Shown in pieces: positions 38,554 to 49,000 of a stretch of DNA of 49,270 nt. A program made the position numbers and the translations under genes. Positions within the stretch are counted from its first letter, which is position 1; each line of letters opens with the position of its first letter. The DNA is taken from positions 1 to 49,270 of IMG/VR virus record IMGVR_UViG_3300036785_000905. The stretch is one strand, 5' to 3'. Source of the DNA: a virus. The notes under the pieces were generated by a model, which did not search any database, was not told the DNA's origin, and saw only the letters and a list, made by a program, of their open reading frames with translations.

Positions 38554-39342
38554 TCACGTTACAGGAACATTCCAAGTAGCAGCCCATGTCTCAGGCCCAA
38601 CAATCCCATCAGCCCCAAGACCTTTTTCTCTTTGAAACTGTGTACAAATATGTGCAGATTGTGACCCATACATATCATCTACATCAATAGACCATCCACG
38701 ATTTGCCATTTGTTGTTGCCATGTAGCCGTTCCATGACCTGCTGTAAAATCTCTTAGTAAAGTACCGGGGAAAGGAGGTGCTGGGCCACCAGGAGCTGGC
38801 TGTGATCCACCCCCTCCGCCACCGGGAGAAGCTGGCGCACCCGATACAACAAGGTCCCAAGGAAAATTTGGTCCCGGATCCCAGTGATCATTTCCAGCAA
38901 ATCCAAGATCAGTATGACCAACCACACCAGCTTGTCCAGCTGCTGCTTCACTTTCACTAATCTTTCGGATTGGAATATTAAAGCGTCCCGCCTCTTCTTG
39001 AATCCATTGCTTACAATTATCAAGCATTGTTGGATGTTGTTCCCATTGCACTCTATTCCATTCAGCCATTGCGCAAAGCTCTGCTTGAATGCTATAAGGA
39101 TTAGCATTGCCCGCTGTCCATGCTTTATCACCAGCAGTAACGTATTCGCCAACTTCTCCTGGAGTATCATCAACTCCAACATGTGATGAAACTTCTGCTG
39201 CTGGATTAGCAAAGTAATTTCCCAAAGACCGATATGTATCGGTTCCTCCACCCTGAGTAGTATGTACAACAATTAATCGTACACCGCTACCACCACGACT
39301 AGAATGATTCGGACTAGGAATCCAGACACGATTAAGAGCCAT
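38554..39342 (-). CDS. Endolysin: amidase_2 plus peptidoglycan-binding domain
   Basis: N-acetylmuramoyl-L-alanine amidase that cleaves host cell wall. The N-terminal amidase domain has LIVVHTTQG (H29), VVGHTDLG (H145) and HWDPGPNFPW (D157), the zinc-amidase pattern. A Gly/Pro-rich linker (about 174-195) leads to a C-terminal peptidoglycan-binding repeat (DDMYGSQSAHICTQFQREKGL...DGIVGPETWAATW). No signal peptide, so it needs a holin. It lies between portal and terminase, an uncommon place for lysis genes. The second in-frame ATG, at 39342, is better spaced from the SD. Confidence 0.85.
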   Translation of the reverse strand: MALNRVWIPSPNHSSRGGSGVRLIVVHTTQGGGTDTYRSLGNYFANPAAEVSSHVGVDDTPGEVGEYVTAGDKAWTAGNANPYSIQAELCAMAEWNRVQWEQHPTMLDNCKQWIQEEAGRFNIPIRKISESEAAAGQAGVVGHTDLGFAGNDHWDPGPNFPWDLVVSGAPASPGGGGGGSQPAPGGPAPPFPGTLLRDFTAGHGTATWQQQMANRGWSIDVDDMYGSQSAHICTQFQREKGLGADGIVGPETWAATWNVPVT

Positions 39343-39538
39343 CTTCATCCCTACCTTCAGCTACTATACGGTCATTGACTCGATCACGAAACCATTCAAC
39401 AGCGGGGCCACTCCATTCAACTACGCAATCACGTAGCTCTTTCAATTCTTTTACGCTCAACCGATCCATACGTTCTTGAGTTGGAAGAACTCCATGTTCA
39501 ACAGAATGCTCAACTTCGACTGCTTCTGCTTCAGTCAT
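39332..39538 (-). CDS. Hypothetical protein (68 aa)
   Basis: Acidic N-terminus and a helical, Arg/Asp-rich C-terminal half (LKELRDCVVEWSGPAVEWFRDRV). Overlaps both neighbours by a few bases. Function unknown. Confidence 0.6.
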   Translation of the reverse strand: MTEAEAVEVEHSVEHGVLPTQERMDRLSVKELKELRDCVVEWSGPAVEWFRDRVNDRIVAEGRDEDGS

Positions 39539-39993
39539 TTTATTCCCTTCTTTATTGTACTCTTAAGAATCTTATATCCGATATTAGCTAGAATTGCGCC
39601 CGCTACAGAAGCACCCACAGCAGCTTTAGTATTTGTAGCTGACTTTGACGTCGGAAATAGATCTTGTTGTCTCCATGATGCTACACGAGTTAGAATATTT
39701 CTAACAGAAGCTTCTCCTTTAGCAATATTCTCAGAAGCTGTTCGTTGTCGAGTACCTTTTCTAGCAGCTCCACCTTTAATTCCACGACCCTTAACTAAAT
39801 CAATAGGACCAAGATTCCATGCAGCTCTGGCATATTGTGATGGGCGAGCCTTTCCTTTACCCACTTCGACATAATTTTGTGTACGGCGCTTATTACGTAT
39901 TCCCCATTTTTGCCCTCTAATCCCATGATGCTCCATAAAATTAGAAGCATCATTAAAATAATGATCTAAATATACCTCCTCCGAAACAATCAC
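39535..39993 (-). CDS. Head-cluster protein with HHGIRGQKWG motif (152 aa)
   Basis: The N-terminus EEVYLDHY...FMEHHGIRGQKWGIRN carries a motif common in structural and maturation proteins of these phages. The middle is basic, and a hydrophobic helix (AAVGASVAGAILANIGYKIL) lies near the C-terminus. Start overlaps the terminase stop as ATGA. Role unknown, probably capsid-associated. A paralogous motif is at 41771-42460, and a related one begins the RNA polymerase. Confidence 0.65.
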   Translation of the reverse strand: MIVSEEVYLDHYFNDASNFMEHHGIRGQKWGIRNKRRTQNYVEVGKGKARPSQYARAAWNLGPIDLVKGRGIKGGAARKGTRQRTASENIAKGEASVRNILTRVASWRQQDLFPTSKSATNTKAAVGASVAGAILANIGYKILKSTIKKGIK

Positions 39994-41723
39994 TCAAAAG
40001 CCTCCTTATTTGCTTTATATGCAACATATGCATCTAAAAGAGCAGCTACGTTATCAATCTTTTCTTCAGCACGCTTTTTCAAAAGCTTTCGATTACCATT
40101 TGTATCTTCCAAAGTAATGGCATTTCCCATAGCAAATGACATCAATTCTTGGTCAAATATAAGTTTTCTTTCTTCCGATAGAATTTTTATTTCACCAAGA
40201 GGAACTGATTCTGTTCGTGCACCTTGAATTACTTTTTCTATTCCAAATGGACCATTTTCAGCTTCCCATCGAGTAACAAACTCTTTCGCATTATATGGGT
40301 CAAAACCAAGACAACGAACATCATATTCTGAGGTAATAATGAAGTTATCTAAATCATCATAAACTTCCATCATATCAAGAACAACGCCAGGCATAATATG
40401 AAGACTACCCTCTGCTATAAATTCATCATACTTAGCTCGCATAGCACCAGGAAGCTTCATTAAAGTCAATTCAGTAATATAACTTCGAGTCTTTATACCA
40501 AATCCAGTATTTTTTAACGGAAATAAAAATGTAAATGCACAAAAGTCATCGCCTTGAGAAAGGTCTGCTCCAAGAGCACATGGAATTGCCCAAAAATCTG
40601 TGGTTCTATGTGGAAGAGTTTCTTCATAAGTGAAGAAATATGTGTAACCTTCCATTGGAATACCAAACCGCTTTGCTAAAATATCATTTCTAGCAGCTGG
40701 TGCTTTTTCTGCTCTTTCTACATCTAAATGATAAACATCATATGTTACTGTCTTACCTAAATTTGGATTAGCTTTGAGCCATGTCTCTGGTTGAGCTACT
40801 TCTTCAATATCATCAAGTTTATAGTGCCATACAGAAATATGAGGTGCTTCGAATTCTCCTTTTAGAATGTTTGCCAATTCCATCTTAATTGTATCACCAG
40901 AACCATTTCTAATAGTTCCTTCAGAACTAATAGCTACAATCAAAAAATCATCCATCTTAGAGGCGCCTTGCTCAATGGCACCGACGACATCTTCTCGAAT
41001 GTCTCCAGATAACCATTCGTCAACTGTAGAAATTTTTGGTCTTAAACCTTGAAGTTTATTAATTGTCATTGGTCGAATTTCTATTATAGATCCAGTTAAA
41101 AAATTTTCAATACCTCTTTTTGTTGCAGCTAACTTCTGCCTAAATGCTGTAGGTCCAGTAGTATTTCTAACACTACCTTCAGTAAGAAACTTAAACAGAG
41201 GACCTTTGGATCTAATGATAGCTGTTCGAATTGGAGACAATACTTCTTCTGCTTGCTTCATGGTTGGTGCTGTAGAAATTTGGTGAGTAGTAGAAATATC
41301 TACATTAAGAAAGTATGCTTGAATACAAGCACCATACATAGACTTAGCTGCACCTCGAGCTACGATCAAATACTGTTTTGTAGTCAACCGTTTTTTAATT
41401 AACTTAGTTATGTATCCCTTTTTTTCAGGATCATAAACACTTCGTTCTACAAAATAATACCAACCAAAAATTTGTTCTGCCCAAACTTTAAAAGTATCTA
41501 AAAGAAACAGATCGGTTCCATCAGTTAAAGTTAATTCCCATTCACAATACTTGATAAAACCTTCTACCGCATCTGGATCATAATAAATATTAGGATCTCT
41601 GATAAGAGCATCAATACGATTCATTTCCATAGAAACTTCACGATTTACTGGAATTTCTCCACGAAGAACCTGCTCTCGAAACAAACCATAATAGAGAGGT
41701 GTATCAACATTCGAAAGTGTCAA
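39990..41723 (-). CDS. Terminase large subunit
   Basis: ATP-driven packaging motor and headful or cos nuclease. The ATPase domain has a deviant Walker A VARGAAKSM (121-129) and Walker B STVDEW (D235, E236). The nuclease domain shows GADLSQGDD (D387), a CLGFDPYNAKEF block and a C-terminal EEKIDNVAALLDAYVAYK. The 577-residue length is standard. It lies between the two GQKWG proteins and upstream of endolysin and portal. Confidence 0.9.
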   Translation of the reverse strand: MTLSNVDTPLYYGLFREQVLRGEIPVNREVSMEMNRIDALIRDPNIYYDPDAVEGFIKYCEWELTLTDGTDLFLLDTFKVWAEQIFGWYYFVERSVYDPEKKGYITKLIKKRLTTKQYLIVARGAAKSMYGACIQAYFLNVDISTTHQISTAPTMKQAEEVLSPIRTAIIRSKGPLFKFLTEGSVRNTTGPTAFRQKLAATKRGIENFLTGSIIEIRPMTINKLQGLRPKISTVDEWLSGDIREDVVGAIEQGASKMDDFLIVAISSEGTIRNGSGDTIKMELANILKGEFEAPHISVWHYKLDDIEEVAQPETWLKANPNLGKTVTYDVYHLDVERAEKAPAARNDILAKRFGIPMEGYTYFFTYEETLPHRTTDFWAIPCALGADLSQGDDFCAFTFLFPLKNTGFGIKTRSYITELTLMKLPGAMRAKYDEFIAEGSLHIMPGVVLDMMEVYDDLDNFIITSEYDVRCLGFDPYNAKEFVTRWEAENGPFGIEKVIQGARTESVPLGEIKILSEERKLIFDQELMSFAMGNAITLEDTNGNRKLLKKRAEEKIDNVAALLDAYVAYKANKEAFE

Positions 41724-41770
41724 ATTACACCTCCTTTATAATTTACTTCCATTTTGACAGAAATTTTCAA

Positions 41771-42460
41771 TTAAAAGAGTTTAAGTTGTTTTACTCCATG
41801 CTTCTTGAAGAGATTAGTAGCAAGCTTTCCAAGAGGACCATGAAACACTGCAGCGAGCGTAGTTGCCGTCCCTAATGCAGCCATGATCTGCTTTACTCTT
41901 TTTGCCCCGATATCTGTTTTAGTCGGATTTAATTGCCTATGTTTTTGCTCAAGGGTAAGACGCTCATTAAGTGTCGTCAACTCTTTATTTGACAAAGCCG
42001 AACGAGGTTTCTTTTGTAATCTTCTTGCCGTTCTGTGCTCATGTGAAGAAGGAACCAGTCCTGGCTTCCGTCTAGACTTATTAATGATTCCCCACTTCTG
42101 ACCTTTAACACCATGATGCTCAAGAAATTCAGATACATCCATTCCTTGTTTAAGAGATGGAGGTGGTTTTGCCCCTACCTGAGAATAAAAAGAAACAAGT
42201 TTCTTAGAAGCTGCGTTCTTTTGAGCTGAAGTTGCGTTTACTCCTCCTCTTGCTCCAGCTAATGCTGCTGCTGCCGCAAAAACTCCATTCTTATTAAGCG
42301 TTCCATTTGGAGTTTTAACTGGAAGTTTACATTGATCCTTCGAAGTCGGCGCTCCTGTATGATCATGAATCAAACAAGCATTATGCCATTGTTCTACTGT
42401 ATAATCTGCTTTTGTATAATCGCTCCAGGGCTTTTGACTAACCGACATTGTAGTCGCCAT
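41771..42460 (-). CDS. Head-cluster protein with HHGVKGQKWG motif (229 aa)
   Basis: The N-terminal domain (PWSDYTKADYTVEQWHNACL, CKLPVKTPNGTLNKNGVFAAAAALAGARGGV) is the phage structural domain usually fused to protease or capsid proteins. A motif FLEHHGVKGQKWGI follows at about 112-125, then basic helices and a C-terminal hydrophobic helix (IMAALGTATTLAAVF). It could be an internal head protein or protease cofactor. Start just downstream of the connector gene. Confidence 0.7.
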   Translation of the reverse strand: MATTMSVSQKPWSDYTKADYTVEQWHNACLIHDHTGAPTSKDQCKLPVKTPNGTLNKNGVFAAAAALAGARGGVNATSAQKNAASKKLVSFYSQVGAKPPPSLKQGMDVSEFLEHHGVKGQKWGIINKSRRKPGLVPSSHEHRTARRLQKKPRSALSNKELTTLNERLTLEQKHRQLNPTKTDIGAKRVKQIMAALGTATTLAAVFHGPLGKLATNLFKKHGVKQLKLF

Positions 42461-42463
42461 ACT

Positions 42464-42826
42464 TTATGCTACCTCCTCTCCCATCGTAATAGCAACTTCT
42501 CTATTATAACTCAAACGATATTCGTATTCTTTAAGCTGTTCATTGGTAGCTTGAATAAGGAAAGAAGTGGTCGGTGGATCAAATAGCATCCTAACTCTAA
42601 GAAATACGTACGTACGAAGAAGACTAATCTGATTCTGTGGGGCATCTAGATCATCCCAAGTAGTTGAATCATCTTCAATTATGACTCCTCCTTCTGGGCC
42701 GATACCTAGTTGTTCCGTGATTGAAAGGGCTGCATTGATATGAGTAATAATGTCCTCATCGAATGCAGTATAGCTTTCACCAATTCCTAGTATTTTTTTC
42801 GTGCTCGTAAGAATACTATCTATCAT
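42464..42826 (-). CDS. Head-tail connector (gp6-like)
   Basis: Conserved helical connector: DSILTSTKKILGIGESYTAFDEDIITHINAALSITEQLG at the start and SLLRTYVFLRVRMLFDPPTTSFLIQAT. It forms the ring below the portal. ATGA overlap with the upstream gene. 120 aa is usual. Confidence 0.8.
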   Translation of the reverse strand: MIDSILTSTKKILGIGESYTAFDEDIITHINAALSITEQLGIGPEGGVIIEDDSTTWDDLDAPQNQISLLRTYVFLRVRMLFDPPTTSFLIQATNEQLKEYEYRLSYNREVAITMGEEVA

Positions 42827-43248
42827 TTCTCACCTCCTTGCCAAAGGGTCGTGTCATTCGGGGATCTTTCTGTAACAACTTTAGGATATGCACTTTTTGC
42901 TCCAAAATGTATAGCATTATGTGTATTAGTTGTAGTTAAAATTAGAAATTCTGGGTCTAGAATCCAAGGTTCTTTGTTTAAAATATCATCAACATTCATC
43001 GGGTTCATATGATGAATGAGTAATGAAACATGAATTTCATAACCCACTATACCTAAATCACACCCATTATCTCTAACAATAACATAGTTTTTAACCTCTT
43101 TCCATTCTCTAGACATATAAAAACGTTGATTAATATATCGATCGAAACCAAATGTAGATCGCCCTAGTGTGCCAAATAATCTTAAATATTCAAAACGCTC
43201 ATCAAAAGTATGAAAATATATAAGTTCCGAATATGATTTATTTTTCAT
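42823..43248 (-). CDS. HNH-like phage protein near connector (141 aa)
   Basis: Matches a phage family with SYSELIYFHTFDERFEYLRLFG, FGFDRYINQRFYMSREWK, RDNGCDLGIVGYEI and LIHHMNPM...TTTNTHNAIHF. The paired His and NTHNA elements resemble an HNH fold, and HNH proteins next to terminase often assist packaging. Catalysis is not certain from the motif alone. Confidence 0.6.
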   Translation of the reverse strand: MKNKSYSELIYFHTFDERFEYLRLFGTLGRSTFGFDRYINQRFYMSREWKEVKNYVIVRDNGCDLGIVGYEIHVSLLIHHMNPMNVDDILNKEPWILDPEFLILTTTNTHNAIHFGAKSAYPKVVTERSPNDTTLWQGGEK

Positions 43249-43256
43249 ACTTTAAT

Positions 43257-43607
43257 TTAAGTTAAAGGCACTGTTTCAATTGGCGTTCCATCGTCATTAA
43301 AAAATAGCCCTGCAATCCCAGGCCAAGACGCTTGAACCGCCGCTAAAAGTTCTGCATCGATAATAAGTGAAGAATCAATCTCACCTTTCTCATCTAATTT
43401 ATCTGAAAAGCCAGGTGTAGCTGGTAACTGCACTTGAAACGCCTGTAATACTGCTGGCTCACTACGCAATACTGCATTAGCAAGTGCTGCATTAGCTAAA
43501 TTTGCATCGTTTCTAAATTGTATATCCGCTTGTTGAATTTCACATGCTTTTGATCGTGAAACAAATTCATCATCATAAGTTAATTTCCATTGCGTTTCAT
43601 AACTCAT
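43257..43607 (-). CDS. MSYETQ-family small protein, paralogue 1 (116 aa)
   Basis: ATG 43607 (MSYETQWKL) with AAAGGA upstream. Shares MSYETQ, an internal Cys-Ile-Gln-Gln-like helix, DAELLAAVQASWPGIAGLFFNDDGTPIE with the protein at 45715-46053. Directly follows the small collagen fibre, as its paralogue follows the giant one, suggesting a fibre-associated role. Confidence 0.65.
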   Translation of the reverse strand: MSYETQWKLTYDDEFVSRSKACEIQQADIQFRNDANLANAALANAVLRSEPAVLQAFQVQLPATPGFSDKLDEKGEIDSSLIIDAELLAAVQASWPGIAGLFFNDDGTPIETVPLT

Positions 43608-43625
43608 AAATATTCCTTTCAATTT

Positions 43626-44522
43626 TTACGGAATATTATAATTAGGTCCAAGATCCTCTACCATAAGAAATGATTTATTAGGAGGAAAGGTATTTTGTCC
43701 TGGGGCATTACCAACCGTAATAATTTGCCAATAATGCGCTGCTCCATCACCTTGTTCTAGTATAACTCTTGTACCTTGTTCCCAGTAATTTACGTTTGCA
43801 CTATAATTATACTTAATTTGTATTATTCGACTACCATTACGAGCTATATCACAACCAATCCATCCAGCAGAACTACCACTATTATAAAATTCAACACTGG
43901 CGGTAATTCGATATCGATGCGTTGGATCAGTAACAATATCACTAAACCCACCGGTTCCAGAACCAATAACTGCTGCACCGGTAATTCCATTAACCTGGCT
44001 TGCAGGGCCAATTTGTGCTCTTAAAATTTTCGGATATGCGTCTGGAGCATCAGCTCCAGGAGGTCCTTGTGGTCCAGCAGGTCCAGGATTTCCTTGTGGG
44101 CCTGTACTTCCTGTTGCTCCGGTAGATCCTGGTGGTCCTTGAGGACCTGGGACTGTTGAATCAGCTCCAGGAGGACCGGCTGGACCAGTATTACCTGGAG
44201 GACCTGAAGGACCTTGGACCGTTGAATCAGCACCTGTAGGTCCTTGTGGCCCTGGTGGACCTATATCTCCTTGAGGGCCTTGAGGACCTGGGACTGTTGA
44301 ATCGGCACCGGGAGGTCCTTGTGGTCCTGATGGACCGATCGGACCTTGCGCTCCCATTGAACCCGGATCGCCCTTAAGTCCTTTATCACCAGGAAGTCCA
44401 ATCTGAGCAATTGTTTCAACCGTCGATTCAAGTGTATCTCGAAGAATGACAGAAACTTCTCCCGAAGCTCTAGGTATTTCAGTTTCCTCAATATTATTTA
44501 GAATGACGGTAACTTCATTCAT
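43626..44522 (-). CDS. Collagen-like fibre protein (298 aa)
   Basis: An N-terminal beta-rich section with two repeats of [16 protein letters not shown] type, a Gly-X-Y stretch (about 48-160) with three GADSTV(P/Q)GP modules, and a C-terminal globular domain (about 165-298) rich in beta strands ([23 protein letters not shown]). The collagen part should trimerise; the tip may bind the host. Shares modules with the giant fibre upstream. The start overlaps the preceding stop as ATGA. Confidence 0.8.
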   Translation of the reverse strand: MNEVTVILNNIEETEIPRASGEVSVILRDTLESTVETIAQIGLPGDKGLKGDPGSMGAQGPIGPSGPQGPPGADSTVPGPQGPQGDIGPPGPQGPTGADSTVQGPSGPPGNTGPAGPPGADSTVPGPQGPPGSTGATGSTGPQGNPGPAGPQGPPGADAPDAYPKILRAQIGPASQVNGITGAAVIGSGTGGFSDIVTDPTHRYRITASVEFYNSGSSAGWIGCDIARNGSRIIQIKYNYSANVNYWEQGTRVILEQGDGAAHYWQIITVGNAPGQNTFPPNKSFLMVEDLGPNYNIP

Positions 44523-44887
44523 TTTGTTACATCCATATCACAATAAACCGTTCCTTGTAAAACGGTTATTGGGTTTCCACCTTCTGAATCAGTACACTGA
44601 ATATCCCACTGACTTGTTTTTCCCCATGTACCTTCAGATAAAGTTCTAGAAACTTCTCCAGGAATTTTTACAATCAAACTACCATAAGGAGAATTATGAG
44701 TATCAATCTCTAAATCAATAAATTCAATGGAACTTCTAGATTTTCTAATTTGCGCGGTCCAAGTTTTATCGTTGACAGGTACCGAAGATCCAGCAACATC
44801 TTTAAAGTTAATCTGAAAATCACCAACATCACCTGCATACAAATAAATATCGAGAACCGCAGGAGTTGAATTAACTCTGCTAGGCAC
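44519..44887 (-). CDS. Baseplate/fibre-adaptor-like protein (122 aa)
   Basis: Beta-rich protein of a family seen next to phage tail fibres: [45 protein letters not shown] and [11 protein letters not shown]. It resembles the N-terminal domain of BppU-type baseplate proteins. GTG start with GGAGGG upstream. Confidence 0.6.
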   Translation of the reverse strand: MPSRVNSTPAVLDIYLYAGDVGDFQINFKDVAGSSVPVNDKTWTAQIRKSRSSIEFIDLEIDTHNSPYGSLIVKIPGEVSRTLSEGTWGKTSQWDIQCTDSEGGNPITVLQGTVYCDMDVTK

Positions 44888-44910
44888 AGAAACCCTCCTT
44901 TCTAATACAA

Positions 44911-45261
44911 TTAGTCAATAAAATCATCGTCGAAAAGTTCTAGTCTACCTGAATATTGACGCATTGCATCTAGAGCGGTCTCATAAAGTTCTTCAATACG
45001 GCGCCCGGAAGCAATTTGTTCAGCCTTTGCACTTAAAAGAAGGTTCTCTCTTTGCAAGCGCTCTTGTTCTAGTTTCTCTCTTGATGAACCTAATTTAAGA
45101 AAATGTGTTATGACCTGCGCCGAAGCGGTTCCTTCTCGCATTTGTCTTTCAGCTAGATCGGCCGCTAGGGAGATGAGCTGATTTTCTCTTCCTTCTGGTG
45201 TCGTCGCAGGTCTATGCGGTCTTGTTGGACTGTGTGTTCTATGACTTCTCTTGACAGCCAT
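44911..45261 (-). CDS. Terminase small subunit candidate
   Basis: Basic N-terminus (KRSHRTHSPTRPHRP), then TPEGRENQLISLAADLAERQMREGTASAQVITHFLKLGSSREKLEQERL, a helix-turn-helix and coiled-coil arrangement typical of a family I know from this position in phages. Family members have been read as small terminases or DNA-binding regulators. It is 3 kb upstream of the large subunit. Confidence 0.6.
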   Translation of the reverse strand: MAVKRSHRTHSPTRPHRPATTPEGRENQLISLAADLAERQMREGTASAQVITHFLKLGSSREKLEQERLQRENLLLSAKAEQIASGRRIEELYETALDAMRQYSGRLELFDDDFID

Positions 45262-45277
45262 CTCCCTCCTTTCAAAA

Positions 45278-45466
45278 TTATTCTTTTTGTTCGTGTCCGT
45301 TAGTTGGTAAAGTATTTATGATTATAGCTAGACCACCAAGAAGGCCAATGACGGCTAGAAGATCAGAAGAAGTATTTTGATTAAGCACGAACACAATAAT
45401 TGTTAAAGCAAGTATCAAACAACTCAACAAAATTAAAATTACTTCCTGCTTCAGTCGCCAAGGCAT
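45278..45466 (-). CDS. Two-helix membrane protein, holin-like (62 aa)
   Basis: Two transmembrane helices (ILILLSCLILALTIIVFVL and LLAVIGLLGGLAIIINTL) joined by a short loop and a charged C-terminal tail, the class II holin layout. The endolysin is 6 kb downstream in the same operon. Confidence 0.55.
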   Translation of the reverse strand: MPWRLKQEVILILLSCLILALTIIVFVLNQNTSSDLLAVIGLLGGLAIIINTLPTNGHEQKE

Positions 45467-45471
45467 TTTAA

Positions 45472-45699
45472 CTAAGAAGAAGGCTGATCGGGTTGTGGAA
45501 CTTCTTCAGAATCTTCGGGCTCAACCAATTCATCACTACTTTCTCTACGATCTCTATGCTCCTGAACTTCAGCTTCTCTTTCTTCTACTCTTTCTTCATT
45601 CCTTTGTTCTTCTGCTTCAGCAGCATCCTTAGCCACTTGAGCAGATTCGTCTGAACCCGGCAAAGGTCCTTCTACTCCATGGTTTTCCTCTTCACCCAT
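45472..45699 (-). CDS. Highly acidic hypothetical protein (75 aa)
   Basis: Almost entirely charged (Glu, Asp, Arg), with a long predicted helix (AEAEEQRNEERVEEREAEV). No hydrophobic core; it is likely disordered or a coiled coil. It may be a scaffold-like or DNA-mimic protein, but that is unproven. Confidence 0.6.
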   Translation of the reverse strand: MGEEENHGVEGPLPGSDESAQVAKDAAEAEEQRNEERVEEREAEVQEHRDRRESSDELVEPEDSEEVPQPDQPSS

Positions 45700-45714
45700 T
45701 TTGTTTCTCCTTTC

Positions 45715-46053
45715 CTATTCGAGTGGTGTACCATCTTCAGCGAAGTACAAACTAGTAACTGTCGGCCAATTACTCTGTGTCAGTGCCAACAAGTCCGCAT
45801 CTAATACCTTTGATTGATCGATTCCATTGGAGACTTCTACTTTATCGGCGATACCCGGTCCACCAGCAGCCAAACGACAAAACGTACTCGTCGGACCAGG
45901 TTCATCACGTAAAATCGCATCACATAAAGCCAACGAATCTGGACCTTGATCCGGAAGAGTTCGGAAATACTGTGCTTGTTGAATGCACACAGAACGATTA
46001 CGCTTTTGAAAATCGATATCTGCTTCTAGTTCTGCCTGAGTTTCATAGCTCAT
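45715..46053 (-). CDS. MSYETQ-family small protein, paralogue 2 (112 aa)
   Basis: Shares the MSYETQ start, a helix with CIQQAQYF, and the end DADLLALTQSNWPTVTSLYFAEDGTPLE with the 43257-43607 product. Directly downstream of the giant fibre gene. Confidence 0.65.
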   Translation of the reverse strand: MSYETQAELEADIDFQKRNRSVCIQQAQYFRTLPDQGPDSLALCDAILRDEPGPTSTFCRLAAGGPGIADKVEVSNGIDQSKVLDADLLALTQSNWPTVTSLYFAEDGTPLE

Positions 46054-46071
46054 TATTCACCATCTCTCTCG

Positions 46072-49000
46072 TTACGGAGCATTACCCAAGTAGTCTATTG
46101 TCAATCGACACTGATTTGGTTGTCCTGCCAACAACGCTGAAGCTTGATGAGTCAACCCAAAACTTACACCTGTTCCGATCTTGGTCATTAGTTCGCTTGA
46201 ACAGGTGAACCCTCCACCACCGCCCATTGACATAGCGTTGTATGTTGAAAGATTATCCCCGGCTCCGGGAGTAACGTTGATGTAGGTAATAATAAAGTTC
46301 CCGGCTACAGCGTTACCACAAGTCTTTCCATAAACTCGATAGAACCCATTCACCAACGTTTTGAACACGCCTCCTTGCAGCATGCCATATAAATCATTAA
46401 CAGTGTGATCAAAGGGTAAAATGGCTTTGGTAGTTGGAACGTTGAATGCTGCTACACGAGTAGCGTCAGCATGTAAAACATCCGTCGCTCGTTTATATAC
46501 GCCATTGTAAACACCACCCTTTGCTACCCAAAGATCACCAGTAACAGGATCAACCCAAGTAGTAAATGGAGCACCAGAAGCAAGCGGTGGCGGAAGTGCA
46601 AATATTGCTCCTGACGGCCCTTGCGGTCCTTGAGGGCCAGTTGCACCGGTTGGACCAGTTGGACCGGGAACTCCTTGCGGGCCTTGCAGACCCTGAATTC
46701 CTTGAGGCCCGGCTGGACCTGGGACTGTTGAGTCAGCTCCTGGATTACCTTGATCACCTTTCGGACCTTGCGCACCAGCGGGACCAGTTGCGCCAGGAAC
46801 TCCTTGATTTCCTTGTGGTCCTTGTGGTCCTTGTGGTCCTTGTGGTCCGGGAACGGTAGAATCAGCACCCGGTGATCCGGTTGCGCCTGTTGCACCGGTA
46901 TTACCAGTATCGCCTTTTGGCCCCTGAGCACCTGCTGGGCCTTGTGGTCCAGTTGCACCAATATCGCCTTGTGGACCCTGAGGACCTGGAACAGTTGAGT
47001 CCGCTCCAGGAGGTCCTGATGGACCTGGAACAGTTGAGTCCGCTCCAGGAGGTCCTTGTGGACCCGGAACAGTTGAGTCCGCTCCAGAAGGTCCAATAGG
47101 TCCAGGATCTCCTTGTAATCCTTGGAGTCCTTGTGGACCCTGAGGCCCCACATCTCCAGGAGGTCCTTGAGGACCTGGAACAGTTGAATCAGCACCAGCC
47201 GGACCAGTAGGTCCAGTAAGTCCAAGATCTCCTTGTGGACCCTGAGGGCCTATGTCTCCAGGAGGTCCTTGTGGACCTACATCTCCTGATGGACCTGGGA
47301 CTGTTGAATCAGCTCCAGGAGGACCTTGCGGTCCAGTATCACCAGCTGGACCTGGTACTGTAGAATCAGCTCCTGCCGGTCCAGTCGGTCCAGGATCTCC
47401 TTGAGGTCCTTGAGGACCTGGCACTGTTGAATCAGCACCTGAAGGTCCGGCAGGTCCTGTATCTCCTTGAGGGCCAATAGGTCCTTCTGGTCCAGTAGGG
47501 CCGGGATCTCCTTGTGGCCCTGGGACAGTGGAATCAGCCCCAGATGGTCCAGCAGGTCCTGGTACTGTTGAATCAGCACCTGGAGGTCCGATAGGTCCAG
47601 CATCTCCTTGAGGTCCTTGCGGACCTGGGACTGTTGAGTCAGCTCCAGCCGGTCCAGTAAGTCCAGGATCTCCTTGTAATCCTTGGGGTCCGGTAGGCCC
47701 AGATGGTCCTTGGGGTCCAGGAACAGTTGAATCAGCGCCTGGAGGTCCTTGTGGACCTTCTGCTCCAGGAGGACCTGGGACTGTTGAATTGGCACCAGCC
47801 GGTCCAGTAGGTCCAGAATCTCCTTGTGGTCCTTGAGGGCCAATTGATCCAGTAGCTCCGATATCACCTTTCTCTCCTTGTGGGCCTTGTGGGCCAATAT
47901 CTCCTGGTGGTCCTTGAGACCCTGGTGGGCCTGGAACTGTTGAATCAGCACCAGTCGAACCAGTAGGTCCTGGATCTCCTTGTATTCCTTGGGGGCCTTG
48001 TGGTCCCGGAACAGTTGAATCGGCACCAGGTAATCCTGGATCTCCTTGAGGTCCTTGTGGACCGGGAACTGTTGAATCAGCTCCGGGAGGTCCTGATGGT
48101 CCTGAATCTCCTTGTACTCCTTGAGGTCCTTGCGGCCCTTCAGGCCCAGGCACAGTTGAGTCTGCTCCTGGTGGTCCAGTAGGTCCTGGATCTCCTTGAG
48201 GCCCTGGTGGTCCAGGTACAGTCGAGTCGGCACCCGAAGGTCCAGGATCTCCTGGTGGGCCCATCTCCCCTGGAGGACCTGATACAGTTGAATCAGCTCC
48301 TGGAGGTCCTTGTGACCCTGGATCTCCTTGAGGTCCTTGAGGACCAGCTGTACCTGGTGGGCCCGGCACAGTTGAATCAGCGCCTGGAGGACCTGGTGGA
48401 CCTATCGAGCCCGGCGGTCCTTGTGTACCTGTTGGACCTTGAGGACCAATAGACCCGGTGTCACCTTTAGATCCAGTAGATCCTTTAGGACCAGGATCAC
48501 CGGTTGAACCTTTTGGCCCCTGCACACCTTGCTGACCCTCAATTCCTTGTGGGCCGGTCGGTCCTGGATTTCCTTGTGATCCAGTTGCGCCTGGCGGGCC
48601 GGGCACAGTTGAGTCTGCTCCAGTATTACCTTTATCGCCTTTAGCTCCCGCTGGTCCAGTAGCTCCCCGTGGACCCGGCACAGTTGAGTCGGCGCCGGTT
48701 TGACCAGTTAAACCTTGCGATCCAGGAGGCCCTTGCGGCCCCGGCACAGTTGAATCAGCGCCTGAAGGTCCCTTAGAACCTGGAGGACCTTGTATACCTT
48801 GAACCCCTGGAGGACCTTGAGGGCCGGGCACAGTTGAGTCTGCTCCTGGCGAACCTGTATTTCCTTTAACTCCAGTATCACCTTTTGGTCCTTGTGGTCC
48901 AGGAACAGTTGAATCAGCGCCTGGTGGACCTGGAACTCCTTGCGGCCCTTCTGGACCCGTAGGTCCTGGAATAGTTGATGCCGCTCCTGGTGGACCCTGA

